NCBI GenBank assembly: GCA_004565275.1
Contig: SDOX01000096.1
Location: 290,415 to 354,414 of the forward strand
Source: Nannochloropsis salina CCMP1776
Taxonomy: Eukaryota > Sar > Eustigmatophyceae > Eustigmatales > Monodopsidaceae
DNA length: 64,000 bases
Direction of reading: 5' to 3'
Shown here: in pieces, positions 10,273-20,326 of the stretch
How the letters are laid out: every line of letters begins with the position of its first letter
Numbering within the stretch: position 1 is the first letter of the stretch
Notes under the pieces: model-generated
The model's database searches: none
Seen by the model: only the letters and a program-made list of their open reading frames with translations
Told to the model about the DNA's origin: nothing
Made by a program: the position numbers and the translations under genes

Positions 10273-12027
10273 ATGACAGGTCATGCCCAGGACCATCACC
10301 ACCAAGATGGGCATCGTGACCCCCCAAGCTTCCCAATACAAGAAGGCAGGGCCATCTGGGGTTTCTTACTAGCTTTTTTGGCTTATTGGCTTTCTCATAG
10401 ATTCGTGTACTTGGAGAACGATCCTGGAGCTTTAGCACGAGCAAGTGCCCGGGGAGAGCGTGTGGAATGGTCCTCGTTCGACAAGTTTTACATCCAAGCT
10501 CCTGCTCTCTTTTTGCAACCGTCAAATCACGAAGAGCTCATTGGTATACTCCGAGAAGCCGCTGCCAGCAACCAGACAGTCAAAGTGGTTGGGTCCGGAC
10601 ACTCATGGGCTCCTATCGGCCTTACGGACGGGGTCATGCTTAATCTTGATAAATTCAATAAAATCCTTTCAATCGACGCCTCTGCCAAAAGTGTGACTGT
10701 GCAAGCCGGGATTCGCATTCGAGACTTGAGCGCGGCCCTTGCTGCACACGATCCTCCCCTAGCGCTCCGAAACACGGGTGTCCTCGACCGTCAGTCATTA
10801 GCAGGAGCTTTGGCCACAGGAACGCATGGCACTGGGATCAGATATAAGATTATGTCCGCAGATGTAGTGGCTCTAGAGCTCGTCACGGCCGGGGGAAACG
10901 TGCTGCGGGGGAGCCGGAGGGATCCGGACCCGGCGATGCGCGATATGTTTGAGGCAGCGGTACTGCATTTGGGCGCCTTAGGCGTGCTTACAGAAGTGAG
11001 CATGGAAGTGGTTGAGGCATTTTCCGTCATCAAACGCAATCGCTTATTGCCTCTCAACACGGTGCTCAGCACGCTACCAGCATTGGCTGCGGGTGTGGAT
11101 CACTTGTTGGTGTGGTTCATTCCCTACACGGGGACGGCGCAGCTCGTGGAGAGCCTTCGGATTCCGCCCACCAAGGTGCCTCCCACACACGACTGGGGCG
11201 ATAGCCGCAAGCACTGCCAGAATTCCGGGTCCACGAGCGGTGATGAGGCCAGCGCGGCGCAGAGTGGGTCTTCAATGCTGTCTCTTACTTATAACAAAGT
11301 CGTCGCCAGCCTCAGGTCCTTCTCAGCATCCCTCCTCCTGTTCTCTCGGCCCTGGCTAGGTGTTCTTCAGCTGCGCCTTCTGAGTGCGGCAGGCTCTTTC
11401 TCAAGCCTCTTTCCTGTCACATACGTCCCCTTCTGGAACCGGCAGGTCGTCGCCCCCGCCCTCCATCTCTTCGCGTGGGGGGAGTCGTTCTACCCCCAGG
11501 GCCACCGCGGCATCGTCCTGGACGACCACCCGGACTGCTACAGGGAGGCCGAGTGGTTCCTGCCCTTGGAGAGCTTCAACGCAGCTATAACAGCATTCAT
11601 TACTTTCTTGGACTCGCGCCGAGGGAAAATTGGCGCGAATTTTGTCGTGCAAATCCGCGTGACCCATGCCGACGATCTCTGGTTGAGTCCATTTCGAAGG
11701 GAACAGGGGCCGCAAAACAACAGCCACGACAATACTGGGCGAGACAAGACGTTATCGGATAGCATCTCGTGGTTTGTCTCCGTTGCCACGCTCGTGAAAG
11801 GCTTCGACAGTGATCCTTATCTCAGGGCGGCAGAGAGGGAAGTGTGGATCCCGAACGGGGGAAGGCCGCATTGGGGTAAACTGCACTACTTGGCTTACCA
11901 TGAACTGAGTGCCCTGTACGGCGAACCTTTCGAGAAATATCTGAGGGTACGACGCCGACTGGACCCTCAAGACATGTTCATGAATTCACACCTGCGCGAG
12001 CTCTTTTTTGAACGCGCGGTTCGATGA
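10273..12027 (+). CDS. FAD-linked aldonolactone oxidase/dehydrogenase (ascorbate-type)
   Basis: Single exon, 584 residues, ATG at 10273. One membrane anchor, FLLAFLAYWLSHRFVYLE, lies near residues 35-52. The FAD_binding_4 domain contains VVGSGHSWAP near 108, and in this family the His after GSG carries covalent flavin. It is followed by GVLDRQSLAGALATGTHGTG. The C-terminal ALO domain ends with HWGKLHY near 532 and RRRLDPQDMFMNSHLREL, both signatures of L-gulono/L-galactono/D-arabinono-1,4-lactone oxidoreductases. The enzyme would oxidise an aldono-1,4-lactone to ascorbate or an analogue at a membrane. Plant galactonolactone dehydrogenase has Leu instead of the flavin-binding His, so this resembles the oxidase branch. 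A Ser-rich insert of about 60 residues lies mid-protein. The exact substrate is not determinable from sequence. Confidence 0.88.
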   Translation: MTGHAQDHHHQDGHRDPPSFPIQEGRAIWGFLLAFLAYWLSHRFVYLENDPGALARASARGERVEWSSFDKFYIQAPALFLQPSNHEELIGILREAAASNQTVKVVGSGHSWAPIGLTDGVMLNLDKFNKILSIDASAKSVTVQAGIRIRDLSAALAAHDPPLALRNTGVLDRQSLAGALATGTHGTGIRYKIMSADVVALELVTAGGNVLRGSRRDPDPAMRDMFEAAVLHLGALGVLTEVSMEVVEAFSVIKRNRLLPLNTVLSTLPALAAGVDHLLVWFIPYTGTAQLVESLRIPPTKVPPTHDWGDSRKHCQNSGSTSGDEASAAQSGSSMLSLTYNKVVASLRSFSASLLLFSRPWLGVLQLRLLSAAGSFSSLFPVTYVPFWNRQVVAPALHLFAWGESFYPQGHRGIVLDDHPDCYREAEWFLPLESFNAAITAFITFLDSRRGKIGANFVVQIRVTHADDLWLSPFRREQGPQNNSHDNTGRDKTLSDSISWFVSVATLVKGFDSDPYLRAAEREVWIPNGGRPHWGKLHYLAYHELSALYGEPFEKYLRVRRRLDPQDMFMNSHLRELFFERAVR

Positions 12028-12402
12028 CGCCCGAATCATAAAAGGGAAGGCAGGCTTTGTCAAGGCAAAACAAAACTGGAATAAGTATCCTTTAAAAAAT
12101 CATCACCAATTCTTTCTTCCGTTTCTTTCGCACCGTAAAATTTCTGTCTCAACATACACGAATTCTGAGAGGTCCGCGGGTAGAAACAACGGCCGAGCCC
12201 TGTTTTCCAGCTTGGGCTATACCCAAAGCAAAGGCACAAGTTTCACCGTTGCACGCGTTGAGGCTCGAGCCAACACCTCACTAGCCTCACAATCGCATTC
12301 ATTCATCGAAAGCTTGTTTCAACGCTGCCTACATCCACCTTTCCCAGGAAAAAAATCTCCCGCCTCCCTCTCTCCCCGCGCCTTTCCGTTTTGTTGTCCC
12401 AT
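12028..12402. other. Convergent intergenic spacer
   Basis: Shared 3' region between the lactone oxidase (+) and MsrA (-). No coding signal recognised. Confidence 0.5.
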
Positions 12403-13361
12403 CTACCCATAGCATCGGATAGGATCAGTGCACCCTTTTGCCGCCGACTGCCCTGCTGAAAATCGCCCACCTTTCTCCAAGTACTTCTGATGGTATTCCT
12501 CTGCAGGCCAATATACAGTGGCGGGGAGGCACTCTGTAACGATCGGCTTGCTAAATTGCGCCTGGGCTTCTTCGAGAACTTTCTTTGCCACCTTCTCCTG
12601 CCCTTCGTTGTGGTAATAGATGCCGTGTCGGTATTGTGTCCCTGTAATAGTACAGATAAGAAATTGAATGATTTGGGTGGACAATTTGTGAAATTTACGA
12701 AACATGGGGTACGCCGGTAGGAAGGAAGACATCGCTCAGCTGCATTAGTCGATCTTATGGGAAACGCACCACGATCGTTCCCTACTTGATTTTTTAAAGT
12801 AGGATTGATGCGAGTCAAGAGTAACTTGCACAAATACTCGTATGACACCTCCTTCGGGTCGAAGAAAACTTGCACCGCTTCCGTATGCCCGCTCATGCCA
12901 GAGCAGACGTAGTCATACGTTGGCTTTTCATCTTTCCCCTGGGTATAGCCTACTGAGGTGTCTATCACACCCACGACCCGCTGATAAGCTAACTCGAGAC
13001 CCCAAAAGCATCCTCCTGCGAAAGTGGCAATCTCGTATCCATCTTTGCTCTTATCCTGGACGACGCCCTTGAGGGCAAGCTCGGCAGCTTCCTTAGCCTC
13101 CATTCCAGTCAGGGTGGAATAATCAATGCCGTCGCCCTTCCCAGCAGCATTGAAGATGCTATTCCACAGATAACGCCTCACTCCATCTCGTTTAAGATGG
13201 ATCGGGCCCGAATTTTTGTTTAAAGTAGGTACTGCGGACGCGTAGCTTCCTGCTCCGACAAGCTGGGTCAGAGAGCGCGATACCGGATATTGGAACGCGC
13301 GTACACCTTTGGACGCGACGCCTATAACAGTAGCAGAGGCCAGAAGAGAAGTTGTCCTCAT
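12403..13361 (-). CDS. MSRA: Peptide-methionine (S)-S-oxide reductase MsrA, plastid-type leader
   Basis: Two exons, 12770-13361 and 12403-12641, joined across a 128-bp GT-AG intron. The join restores the conserved GNDRGTQYRHGIYY, and total length is 276 residues. The catalytic motif is FAGGCFWGLE; SGHTEAVQVFF and KPIVTE are also typical. MsrA reduces methionine-S-sulfoxide in proteins, using thioredoxin. The N-terminus is a hydrophobic signal peptide followed by GVRAFQYP, which matches the Ala-Phe junction of bipartite plastid leaders in algae with secondary red plastids. Plastid stroma is therefore the likely site, where photosynthesis oxidises Met. A central linker of about 50 residues separates leader and domain. 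It is divergent from the PatB-like lyase, another sulfur amino acid enzyme. Confidence 0.92.
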
Positions 13362-13897
13362 TTCTGTGATTGATCAGGGTGAATTCGAGCTACGTGAGTC
13401 AGACCGCACGGGCGGTCAAGGACATTCTGGAACGGGTTGGAATGTGTCCGATGCGAAAGCGAGGACCAGGAGGTTGATATTTTATCAGAGAGCGGGTGGG
13501 AATGCCTACGCGCTGGGCCCTGATTATCGATGTAGAGCAAGAGTCAACAGATATCTTCATGCAAAACATGCCAAATGTTTGTTGAGGTAGCTGGAAGCAA
13601 ATGTTTCAATCCTTCTGCGCGATCGTTGCTGGTTGGGTCAACATGAGAGGGACGCCCCCCGAGTTGATTTATCCAACTTCTAGTCTCGTGTTGTCCGAAC
13701 AGCCTTCACAGGACTTTATAAAGCGACTTGCCTCATAGTCATTTCTGGTGGGAGCTTTGCGCCAGCGATTGATCTATAGTCATTCTCGCAGCAATTTTTA
13801 TTTGCGCTGCAGGTGTTTTTCCATCTCACAGCTCTGCCTCCTCCTTTTACTTAAAACAGTTGAGACGTTGGCCTCCGTGATTTCGCCTCTGAGTACC
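13362..13897. promoter_or_regulatory. Divergent promoter region, MsrA / PatB-like lyase
   Basis: About 540 bp between diverging ATGs. No coding signal is convincing. A shared regulatory region for two sulfur amino acid genes is plausible but not shown. Confidence 0.4.
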
Positions 13898-16077
13898 ATG
13901 AGATTTGTGCAGCCTTCTTTTTTATCCACGCTGGCATGCAGCGTTGTTCGGCAACTAAGGTCTCGTAATAATTTCGCCACCAGACGCCACTCCAGCAGTA
14001 GTTACAGCGGATACAACCCTCTTTTTGATGACGCCCCAGACCGAAGGTAAATCGTCGCCAGCCTGCAGTTCTGTCTCTTTGCGTCTTCAAGTACCTGGGG
14101 ATACTTATATTGCGCATGTAGCTACTCGAGCAGTGCCTTGACGACTGTATCCATCTTGAATTGTCTTTTTCCTCAGGGCGACTTCGAGCCTGAAATGGAC
14201 CAAATACGGTCCCGACATCCTTCCTTTGTGGGTGGCAGACATGGACTTTCGGGCGCCTCAATGTGTGATCGACGCCATGCATGCCCGGGCTGAGCATGGG
14301 GTCTATGGCTATTCGGTTCCCAGAGAGGAGGTGACGCAGGCAGTGATCGAGTACTTGGAAAGAACCGCCCACTACAAGGTTTGTGGACAACGACCTTACT
14401 TAGGGCGGAATCATGGGGATGGTTCTTGTATGACTTACAGGGACCGAACATTGCCCTTTCCTCCGCCCTTCAATCATGTGTTGAAGCACTTTGGGCCCTC
14501 TCAAACCCCTCTCCCTCCGTCGGTGGCATCCTAACACAGGTCGAGCCGGAATGGATTGTCTGGAGTCATGGCCTAGTCCCTGCCCTGACAGTGGCTGCGC
14601 GGATGGCTGGAGGCGCGGGCGATTCAGTCATGACCAACACCCCCATCTACCCGCCCTTCCTCTGGACGCCGAAAACTGCCGACATGCAAACCCTGCAAGT
14701 GCCCTTGTGGTTCGATGAGGACCTCGGGCAGTGGAGAATGGACCTAGCCAAAATGGAGAGTCTGGTCACACCACGGACCAAGATGTTCACGCTGTGCAAT
14801 CCGCACAACCCAGTGGGGAAGGTGTTCACTGCACAGGTACGAGGCTAGGGGGGATGCCTGTTTTCGCCTTCGTATTCGGCGGAGAAGATATCGACGAAAG
14901 GAGGAGGAGCATGCTTTGAAAATAAACGACTTGTTCGGTAGCAAGCGAGTGCTAAGAGTTGTAGTGTGTGGGCTTTTCCATTTCCTGGGACGAAACGCGA
15001 GTCAATCGTGTCCCCTTTCGAAGGCGATTGGTTTGTCCCTGCGGGCGGTCACCGGGCCTCTCTCCTGGTTGCTCTTTTGATCGACCGGTCCATATATATA
15101 GGAAGAGTGAGGAGCATGTCAAGGAAAGATTTGCTGCATGCGAGCGAGACCCACATTCCCCCCTTATTGTCCTAAATCCCCCCCTTGTGTGGTTCGCAGG
15201 AGCTGGGAGAGCTCGGTGACTTTTGCAAGAGGCACGACCTAGTCTTGCTCTCTGATGAGATCTATCACGACCTGATTTTGGAACCTGATCGTACTCCGCA
15301 CGTTCCCATTGCCGCCTTGGGCGACGCCGATTTGATGAAACGGACCATAATCCTCCACGCAGCCAGCAAGACCTACAATGTCCCAGGACTATCCTGCGCA
15401 TATGCCATAATTCCTGACTTGGAGCTGCGGACACGATTTAAACGGGCGGCACGGGGTTTCGTGACAGGTAGGTGCTTTCCTTACTGATGGTCTGATTAAA
15501 GGGCAAATGATGAGGCGCCCTTGGCATGGCAACAAATCTTAAATAAATCTGTCGACCCGCATGCTTTCTGCTGGTACTTCACTCAGACTTCCATGTTCTG
15601 CAGTGCACGACCTATGCGTCTAAGGCCTTCCGTTGTGTGTGACCTCACCTCTCTTGTACGCCTCCAGAAATCAATGCCTTCGGATATGAGTCTCTACATG
15701 CGTCCTACACCGGTGGAGAAGAGTGGCGGCAAGCCATGCTTTCCTATCTCCGGGGCAATCGCGACTTCTTGGTGCATTTTATCAAAACTCGCATTCCTTT
15801 GCTGAGACCTTACTCGAACCACGATGCGACCTATCTATTATGGGTTGACACGTCGGCATTAGCTCCTTACTTGAGCCAAGGCGTAGAAGCAGCCACGTTC
15901 TTTTTAGAGAATGCTCAAGTCGCAGTGTCGGATGGGCGGGATTTTGGCGTATTCCATCATGTGAGAATCAATTTTGGCTGTCCAAGGGCGAGGTTACAGA
16001 TTGGGTTGGAAAACATGGAAAGGGCAATAAATGATGTAGTCGCCGCGGCTGAGAAAAGCCCACGAGCGAAGGATTGA
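13898..16077 (+). CDS. PLP-dependent cystathionine beta-lyase, PatB/MalY type
   Basis: Five exons: 13898-14046, 14177-14378, 14540-14836, 15200-15467 and 15668-16077. They sum to 1326 bp, or 441 residues, and every intron is GT-AG. The fold-type I aminotransferase domain shows LPLWVADMDF, VYGYSVPREEV, WSHGLVPALTVAARM, LCNPHNPVGKVF, LLSDEIYHDL and the PLP-lysine motif ASKTYNVPGL. WVADMDF and DEIYHDL are the PatB/MalY subgroup marks. These enzymes cleave C-S bonds (cystathionine to homocysteine, pyruvate and ammonia), and some are general C-S lyases. The N-terminus is Ser/Arg-rich and amphipathic, like a mitochondrial presequence. The last exon and about 200 bp downstream recur in decayed form at 23820-24290. 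Class I aminotransferase activity is the main alternative. Confidence 0.9.
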
Positions 16078-16369
16078 GAGTAGTGGAATGGCTGAAAGGG
16101 ATTAGTTTGAACTTGACCATGAAAGAAAGAGTAGGAGCCATACACAACCATAGATAGAACCGTCGTCTGAAGCTCAGGGTAAAGTCTATACCAGCGTTGA
16201 CCTAGGAAGGATTGGTACTTCACATGTTAGGGTTAGAGTCGGGCTCAGCTTCCCTACTCAATTACAAAACGCACATTGACATCACACCAAGGCGTATTTG
16301 AGCTTGCGTATCATTCGCGCTGGCCAGTCTCTCGAGTTCTGATTCCTGATCACTTGAATTAGCATGCCT
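16078..16369. other. 3' flank of lyase gene, duplicated at 24.0 kb
   Basis: Non-coding sequence after the lyase stop. It aligns by eye, with scattered differences and small indels, to about 23980-24290. Shared blocks include TTCACATGT, CATTGACATCACACCAAGG and ATGCCTTG. Confidence 0.7.
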
Positions 16370-16870
16370 TGTCTGAAATGAGTTCCTAGTCCGTCCAATC
16401 TGTCTCAAAGTTTACGCCCCCGAACCCTTTTGACTCTCCCTCTGTCCTTTTCGGGCCCCGTTCCGATGATCTTCATTGAATCATCGGCATTCGATCGATT
16501 AAATGAAAAACAGACATCGAAAAATACCTCTCCAGGCCTGTCATATTGGTGACAGGCCTGGTATGGCTCTCTAAAGGGACTATATAGCTAAGCAAAAGCA
16601 CTGCATTCGCGGACTGTGACGAGACTGGAATGACCACCTCGTCCGCCCAAATTGCCTTACAGTTGACGTCTTCGAAACCTTTCTACTCTTGCTCTGTCCT
16701 TTTCTCCTTCACCTTGATAACCCCCCCCTGAACCATCAGCCGTCGATACCTCACATTAATAAACGAATTTCGAAGAATACCTAGGAAGGCTTGTCAAGTT
16801 GACGGGCCTGACGTTGCTCTCTTTAGCGACAGTACGGCTAAGCGAAAGCACTCCATTCACTGGCAACGAA
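16370..16870. repeat. Two tandem ~250-bp repeat units with internal hairpins
   Basis: Two diverged tandem units, about 16370-16620 and 16621-16870, offset by about 251 bp. They share CTCTGTCCTTTT, a CCTGTCA...TGAC core, GGCTCTCT/TGCTCTCT and GCTAAGC(A/G)AAAGCACT. Each holds an inverted repeat. Related units occur at about 24290-24620. The 3' end of the minus-strand gene at 16838-19012 lies inside the second unit. No open frame or transposase is present, so a non-autonomous element or a local satellite are the options. Confidence 0.75.
16532..16561. repeat. Perfect 12-bp inverted repeat, 6-nt loop
   Basis: CCAGGCCTGTCA and its exact reverse complement TGACAGGCCTGG are separated by TATTGG. The second unit has the corresponding AGGCTTGTCAA/TTGACGGGCCT near 16787-16811, which still pairs fully if G-U pairs are allowed. 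Confidence 0.9.
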
Positions 16871-19012
16871 GAGAAACATTGTGAATTCGCCGCTTTGCAG
16901 TGTCTTCGTCACGTTTAAAGGCATTGATCCTGCAATGTTGCCGCCCGTGTTGGCGACAAAATTGACAGGCGTGGACCCTGACTGATATAAGAAGATCATC
17001 TCACCTGTATTGGGCGATGTACTATCCTCGTAGAAAATATTGTCTACGTACACCTAGTATTCGATTGTCGCAAGGGAAGGTGATTGGAATGCGTACACAG
17101 ATATACACAGCTACGATAGCGAACGCTTCTTTTCTCTTGGACGAAGATGCGTTGCCTTACCTCTGGGATTGCGTTACCTATGTTCGGTAGATTGATCCCC
17201 AACGCATATACGCCAGGACCTGACCCAGTGAGTGTAAGCGAACAGGGATTAATTGGGTCCGTACAGTCCGCTCTGCTCAACGTCGAGAAAGACGAAGGCA
17301 TGCCAGTCGCTTGCACCGCTAATCCTGTGAAAGCGACGACCCCTGCTGTCAGTTGTGCGGTGCTGTTGGCACCGACTTGCACGCCGTTGGAGAAGACTGT
17401 GGTCCCTGTTTGATCGGTGCCGACAGTTGACGTAGTCTGCGAAGGCTCGGGCAATCCGCTGTCATATTCCAACACGAGCTTGTTCGCTGTGATACTCCCG
17501 TTCGCAGCCGTCCCGGGAAGCAGGCGCGTGGCCATCAGATCGCCTGTAACCATGCTGACTGAGGCATCGTTGGAAATACTGCGCATGAGACATCACCTTC
17601 TCGTCGCTCTCAACGACAGAGATCGCATCGCACTTTTACCCATATATGGCATTGGAATGATGTGACACGTACCAGATGAAAGCTCTCCTGTGGTGCCATC
17701 CGCTGCTATTGTCTCCATCAAATTAGATCGAACTCCGTTCAGTATGACAAGCTGCCCAGTCGTAGTCTCGTTTCCAAATGTCACGACACCGACCATATCG
17801 ATCGATGGTGACACGATGTCTATCTCATTGTCGGCCATGATGGTAGTGTTTTGATTGCGGATGTCAAGAATGGTGGACGAAAGACTGGCATTTGACGCTC
17901 GCCACGTGATGCTCTCGGTGCTCTCCACCAACGTCACGTCCGAGTACTGCGATACGAAGGAAGACGTCAGCGTCGTGGCATTGCCCACCACCATCTCCAA
18001 GGTCTCGCTGCTATCGACGAGAATGTCAACAGACTCGATTGCAAAGGTATCGGTTTCTACCTGTAGCCCGTCAAATGTCAGATCACCGCTGACGGATTGC
18101 ATCGACAGTGTCCCATCGGAGGTGACATTAATATCACCTCGGGATTCCAGAGACCATTCGTCCGCCACCTGTTCGTAGACATCTGCCTCAGTTTGTATAA
18201 CTGACAAAGGTCCTCGTGCGGTGATGGCGAAAGTTCCAGCACCAGTGGAAAGCCTGAGCACTCCGGGTTCTGCGTATATCTGTGCTGCAGCTTCACTTAT
18301 TGATATGTCACCAGCTCTCATGGCGGTCCCATTCGTCACACTTAGCTGATATCTGTTGCTATACGACATGGTAATGTCGCCACTCTGGACATCAAAATTA
18401 TCAGTTGTCGCCATGAAAGGACCTGTTTAGAGTTAGGTAGTAAGCACTTCACGTTTAGGAGACGCATTATGCGAATCAAAGCATAACGCAACTGGCCGAT
18501 AAAGGGATGATTTACCTGACTGGAGCTCGAAGCCAGTGCCCACCTTGACAGAGTTGGTGACCGACATACCGGCGCTGGTGAAATTAGCCGCCACAGCTTC
18601 ATGGAATACGCATATGCGAGTGCATATGAATGAGTAGGAGTCAAAAGCTTCATGACTGTCGTCAAGCACATTTCTTACCTCCATTGACTCGTGCTTGTAC
18701 CAATCGACCTGCCCCCACCGCAACATATGGAGGGCAAGCCTTTTGATCACAACCGCACTTGGCAGCACCGTTGGGAATGATTGAAACAGGTTTTCCGCTT
18801 TTACCAGCGTACGGTGTGTTAATCACAGGATTGAGAGATTTCTTCTGACTCAATTTGCACTTGTCAATAATCTTCGGCGTCTTATTCTGGAGGACTTGTT
18901 CCAAATTAGACGTTTGGGCTTGATCGCGAATTGCTCCCACCAAAGCAATGTAGGACGAGGCCAAGGCGATCAGAAGGCAACAGACAAAAGGATTAGACCA
19001 CATTGGAGGCAT
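16838..19012 (-). CDS. Secreted beta-strand-repeat surface protein (adhesin-like)
   Basis: Five exons on the minus strand: 18679-19012, 18516-18596, 17669-18422, 17161-17578 and 16838-17053. They sum to 1803 bp, or 600 residues. The start MPPMWSNPFVCC leads a clear signal peptide. A short Cys cluster (KCGCDQKACPPY) follows, then about 450 residues rich in Ser, Thr, Val and Asp in short repeating strands such as GDINVTSDGTLSMQSVSGD, the look of beta-solenoid or fibre-like surface proteins. No membrane anchor is evident at the C-terminus. The exon 3/exon 4 phase requires the donor GTGTCA at 17668; the stronger-looking GTACGT four bases earlier would shift the frame. I do not recognise the family. 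An attachment or cell-wall role is inference. Divergent partner: 20327-23341. Confidence 0.65.
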
Positions 19013-20326
19013 AGCTGTCAGTTTGTGATTTAGGAAATGAGAAAAGCTCATCACAACGGCTCGAGGACGGAGAAACTTCGCCGGTGAAAGAAGTGATAAA
19101 TCGTACAAATTCAAATGTGTGTAAGATATACATGCTTATTTCAAGAGACGGGGATGGAGATCAAAGTTTTAATTGATGATACAGAAGCCCAGCGTACGCC
19201 ATCTGAGACCATGCGTACTACTTCTGCCCTGACAAGGAGGGGCGAGTGACTTTTTATCCTACGATTGGCACCACCAGACAGAAAATGGGCGCGATTGCGA
19301 TATTTATCACTCGAATCATGCTAAGCATCTGTGTCAGAAGCTCTAAGTGAGCACGAAAGTCAGGTAGCTCTTGACGAATCATGTTCATGCACATCTCGGC
19401 AATGCGTTCGGCAAGAGGGTGGGTCTTGCATTTGCGTCTCTTCGATGGACGTACTGTAATTTTCTCGTGGCGAATATACATCATCTAGGATCTTTGTTTG
19501 CGATAAGAGGCTGAGAGGGCTAGGACTTGAGTAAGTAAGGGTAGCTAAAGACCAGTAGAGTTCTTCCCCTGTTTTTGGGCGTTGCCATGAATATATCCGT
19601 TTCGTAACGGTTGGCAACTAGCCGTTTCTGCTTCCAAATACTACTTACCGAAGATTCACCGACGACTGTAGAACGAGGTACCAGCTAATGCACTACGCAT
19701 GCATGAGAAAATAAAAAGTTTCGCTGGGTGAGGGCAATCGGTGTAGCATTTTATCGCTCATATTATTAATTGATGACTCTAAGCGGAGATGATCATAGCC
19801 ATTTCATCTCGGTAAGCACCAAAGCTGCTTTAAACACTGTCATCATCATCGGAGACAACTCCTAGTAGGGCTACAGGTACCTTCTACTGCACGACGCGTG
19901 ATGACTATTTGGAAACTTGGGTTCGAATGAAGATTTCCTGGGGTCTCGGCGTATCATTTCCAACAGTTAATAATTGCTGAGACAGATCGTGATCGCACAA
20001 TGGGAGTAAAGGAGCACGATCGATGGTTGGTTGAGTTTTTAAAACTCTGTTTCAAGAATACATTGGAGTAGATTCGCCCCCAAAAGGCATGTACACTTCA
20101 ACGATGAATCTCAATTACTAGCTCGCCACAAGCAGAATGGCTAGATGGCATACTCATCAAACTAGGAATATTGTAACCTGAGGATTATGTCTTGAAAGGG
20201 TTCTGGCGTGAAGCTGCTCGATCCTCGTAGAAAGTTGCCCAACTAAGGATGCGAATGATATGAATAGCTTGCAACCTTGAGGGCCAATTATTTATTTTAC
20301 GCCCGATATCCCTAATTACACGTAAT
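19013..20326. other. Divergent intergenic region between two surface-protein genes
   Basis: About 1.3 kb separating two divergently transcribed genes of similar type. It contains one minus-strand frame of uncertain status (19254-19484, listed separately); the rest is AT-rich without coding signal. Confidence 0.5.
19254..19484 (-). CDS. Small hypothetical protein, helical, hydrophobic C-terminus
   Basis: A possible 76-residue frame. The N-terminal part is basic; the remainder is helical (AERIAEMCMNMIRQELPDF) and ends in a hydrophobic stretch (INIAIAPIFCLVVPIVG) that could be a tail anchor. No family recognised. It may be a stray frame, a fragment, or the last exon of a gene starting near 19617. 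Position 240 bp upstream of the surface-protein gene gives no functional clue. Confidence 0.2.
   Translation of the reverse strand: MMYIRHEKITVRPSKRRKCKTHPLAERIAEMCMNMIRQELPDFRAHLELLTQMLSMIRVINIAIAPIFCLVVPIVG

Noticed and set aside
16370-16870. Repeat units considered as LTRs or a virus-like element
   Set aside because: No reverse transcriptase, capsid, integrase or other element gene lies between or near the copies. Nothing in the window supports a retroviral or Polinton-type fossil.
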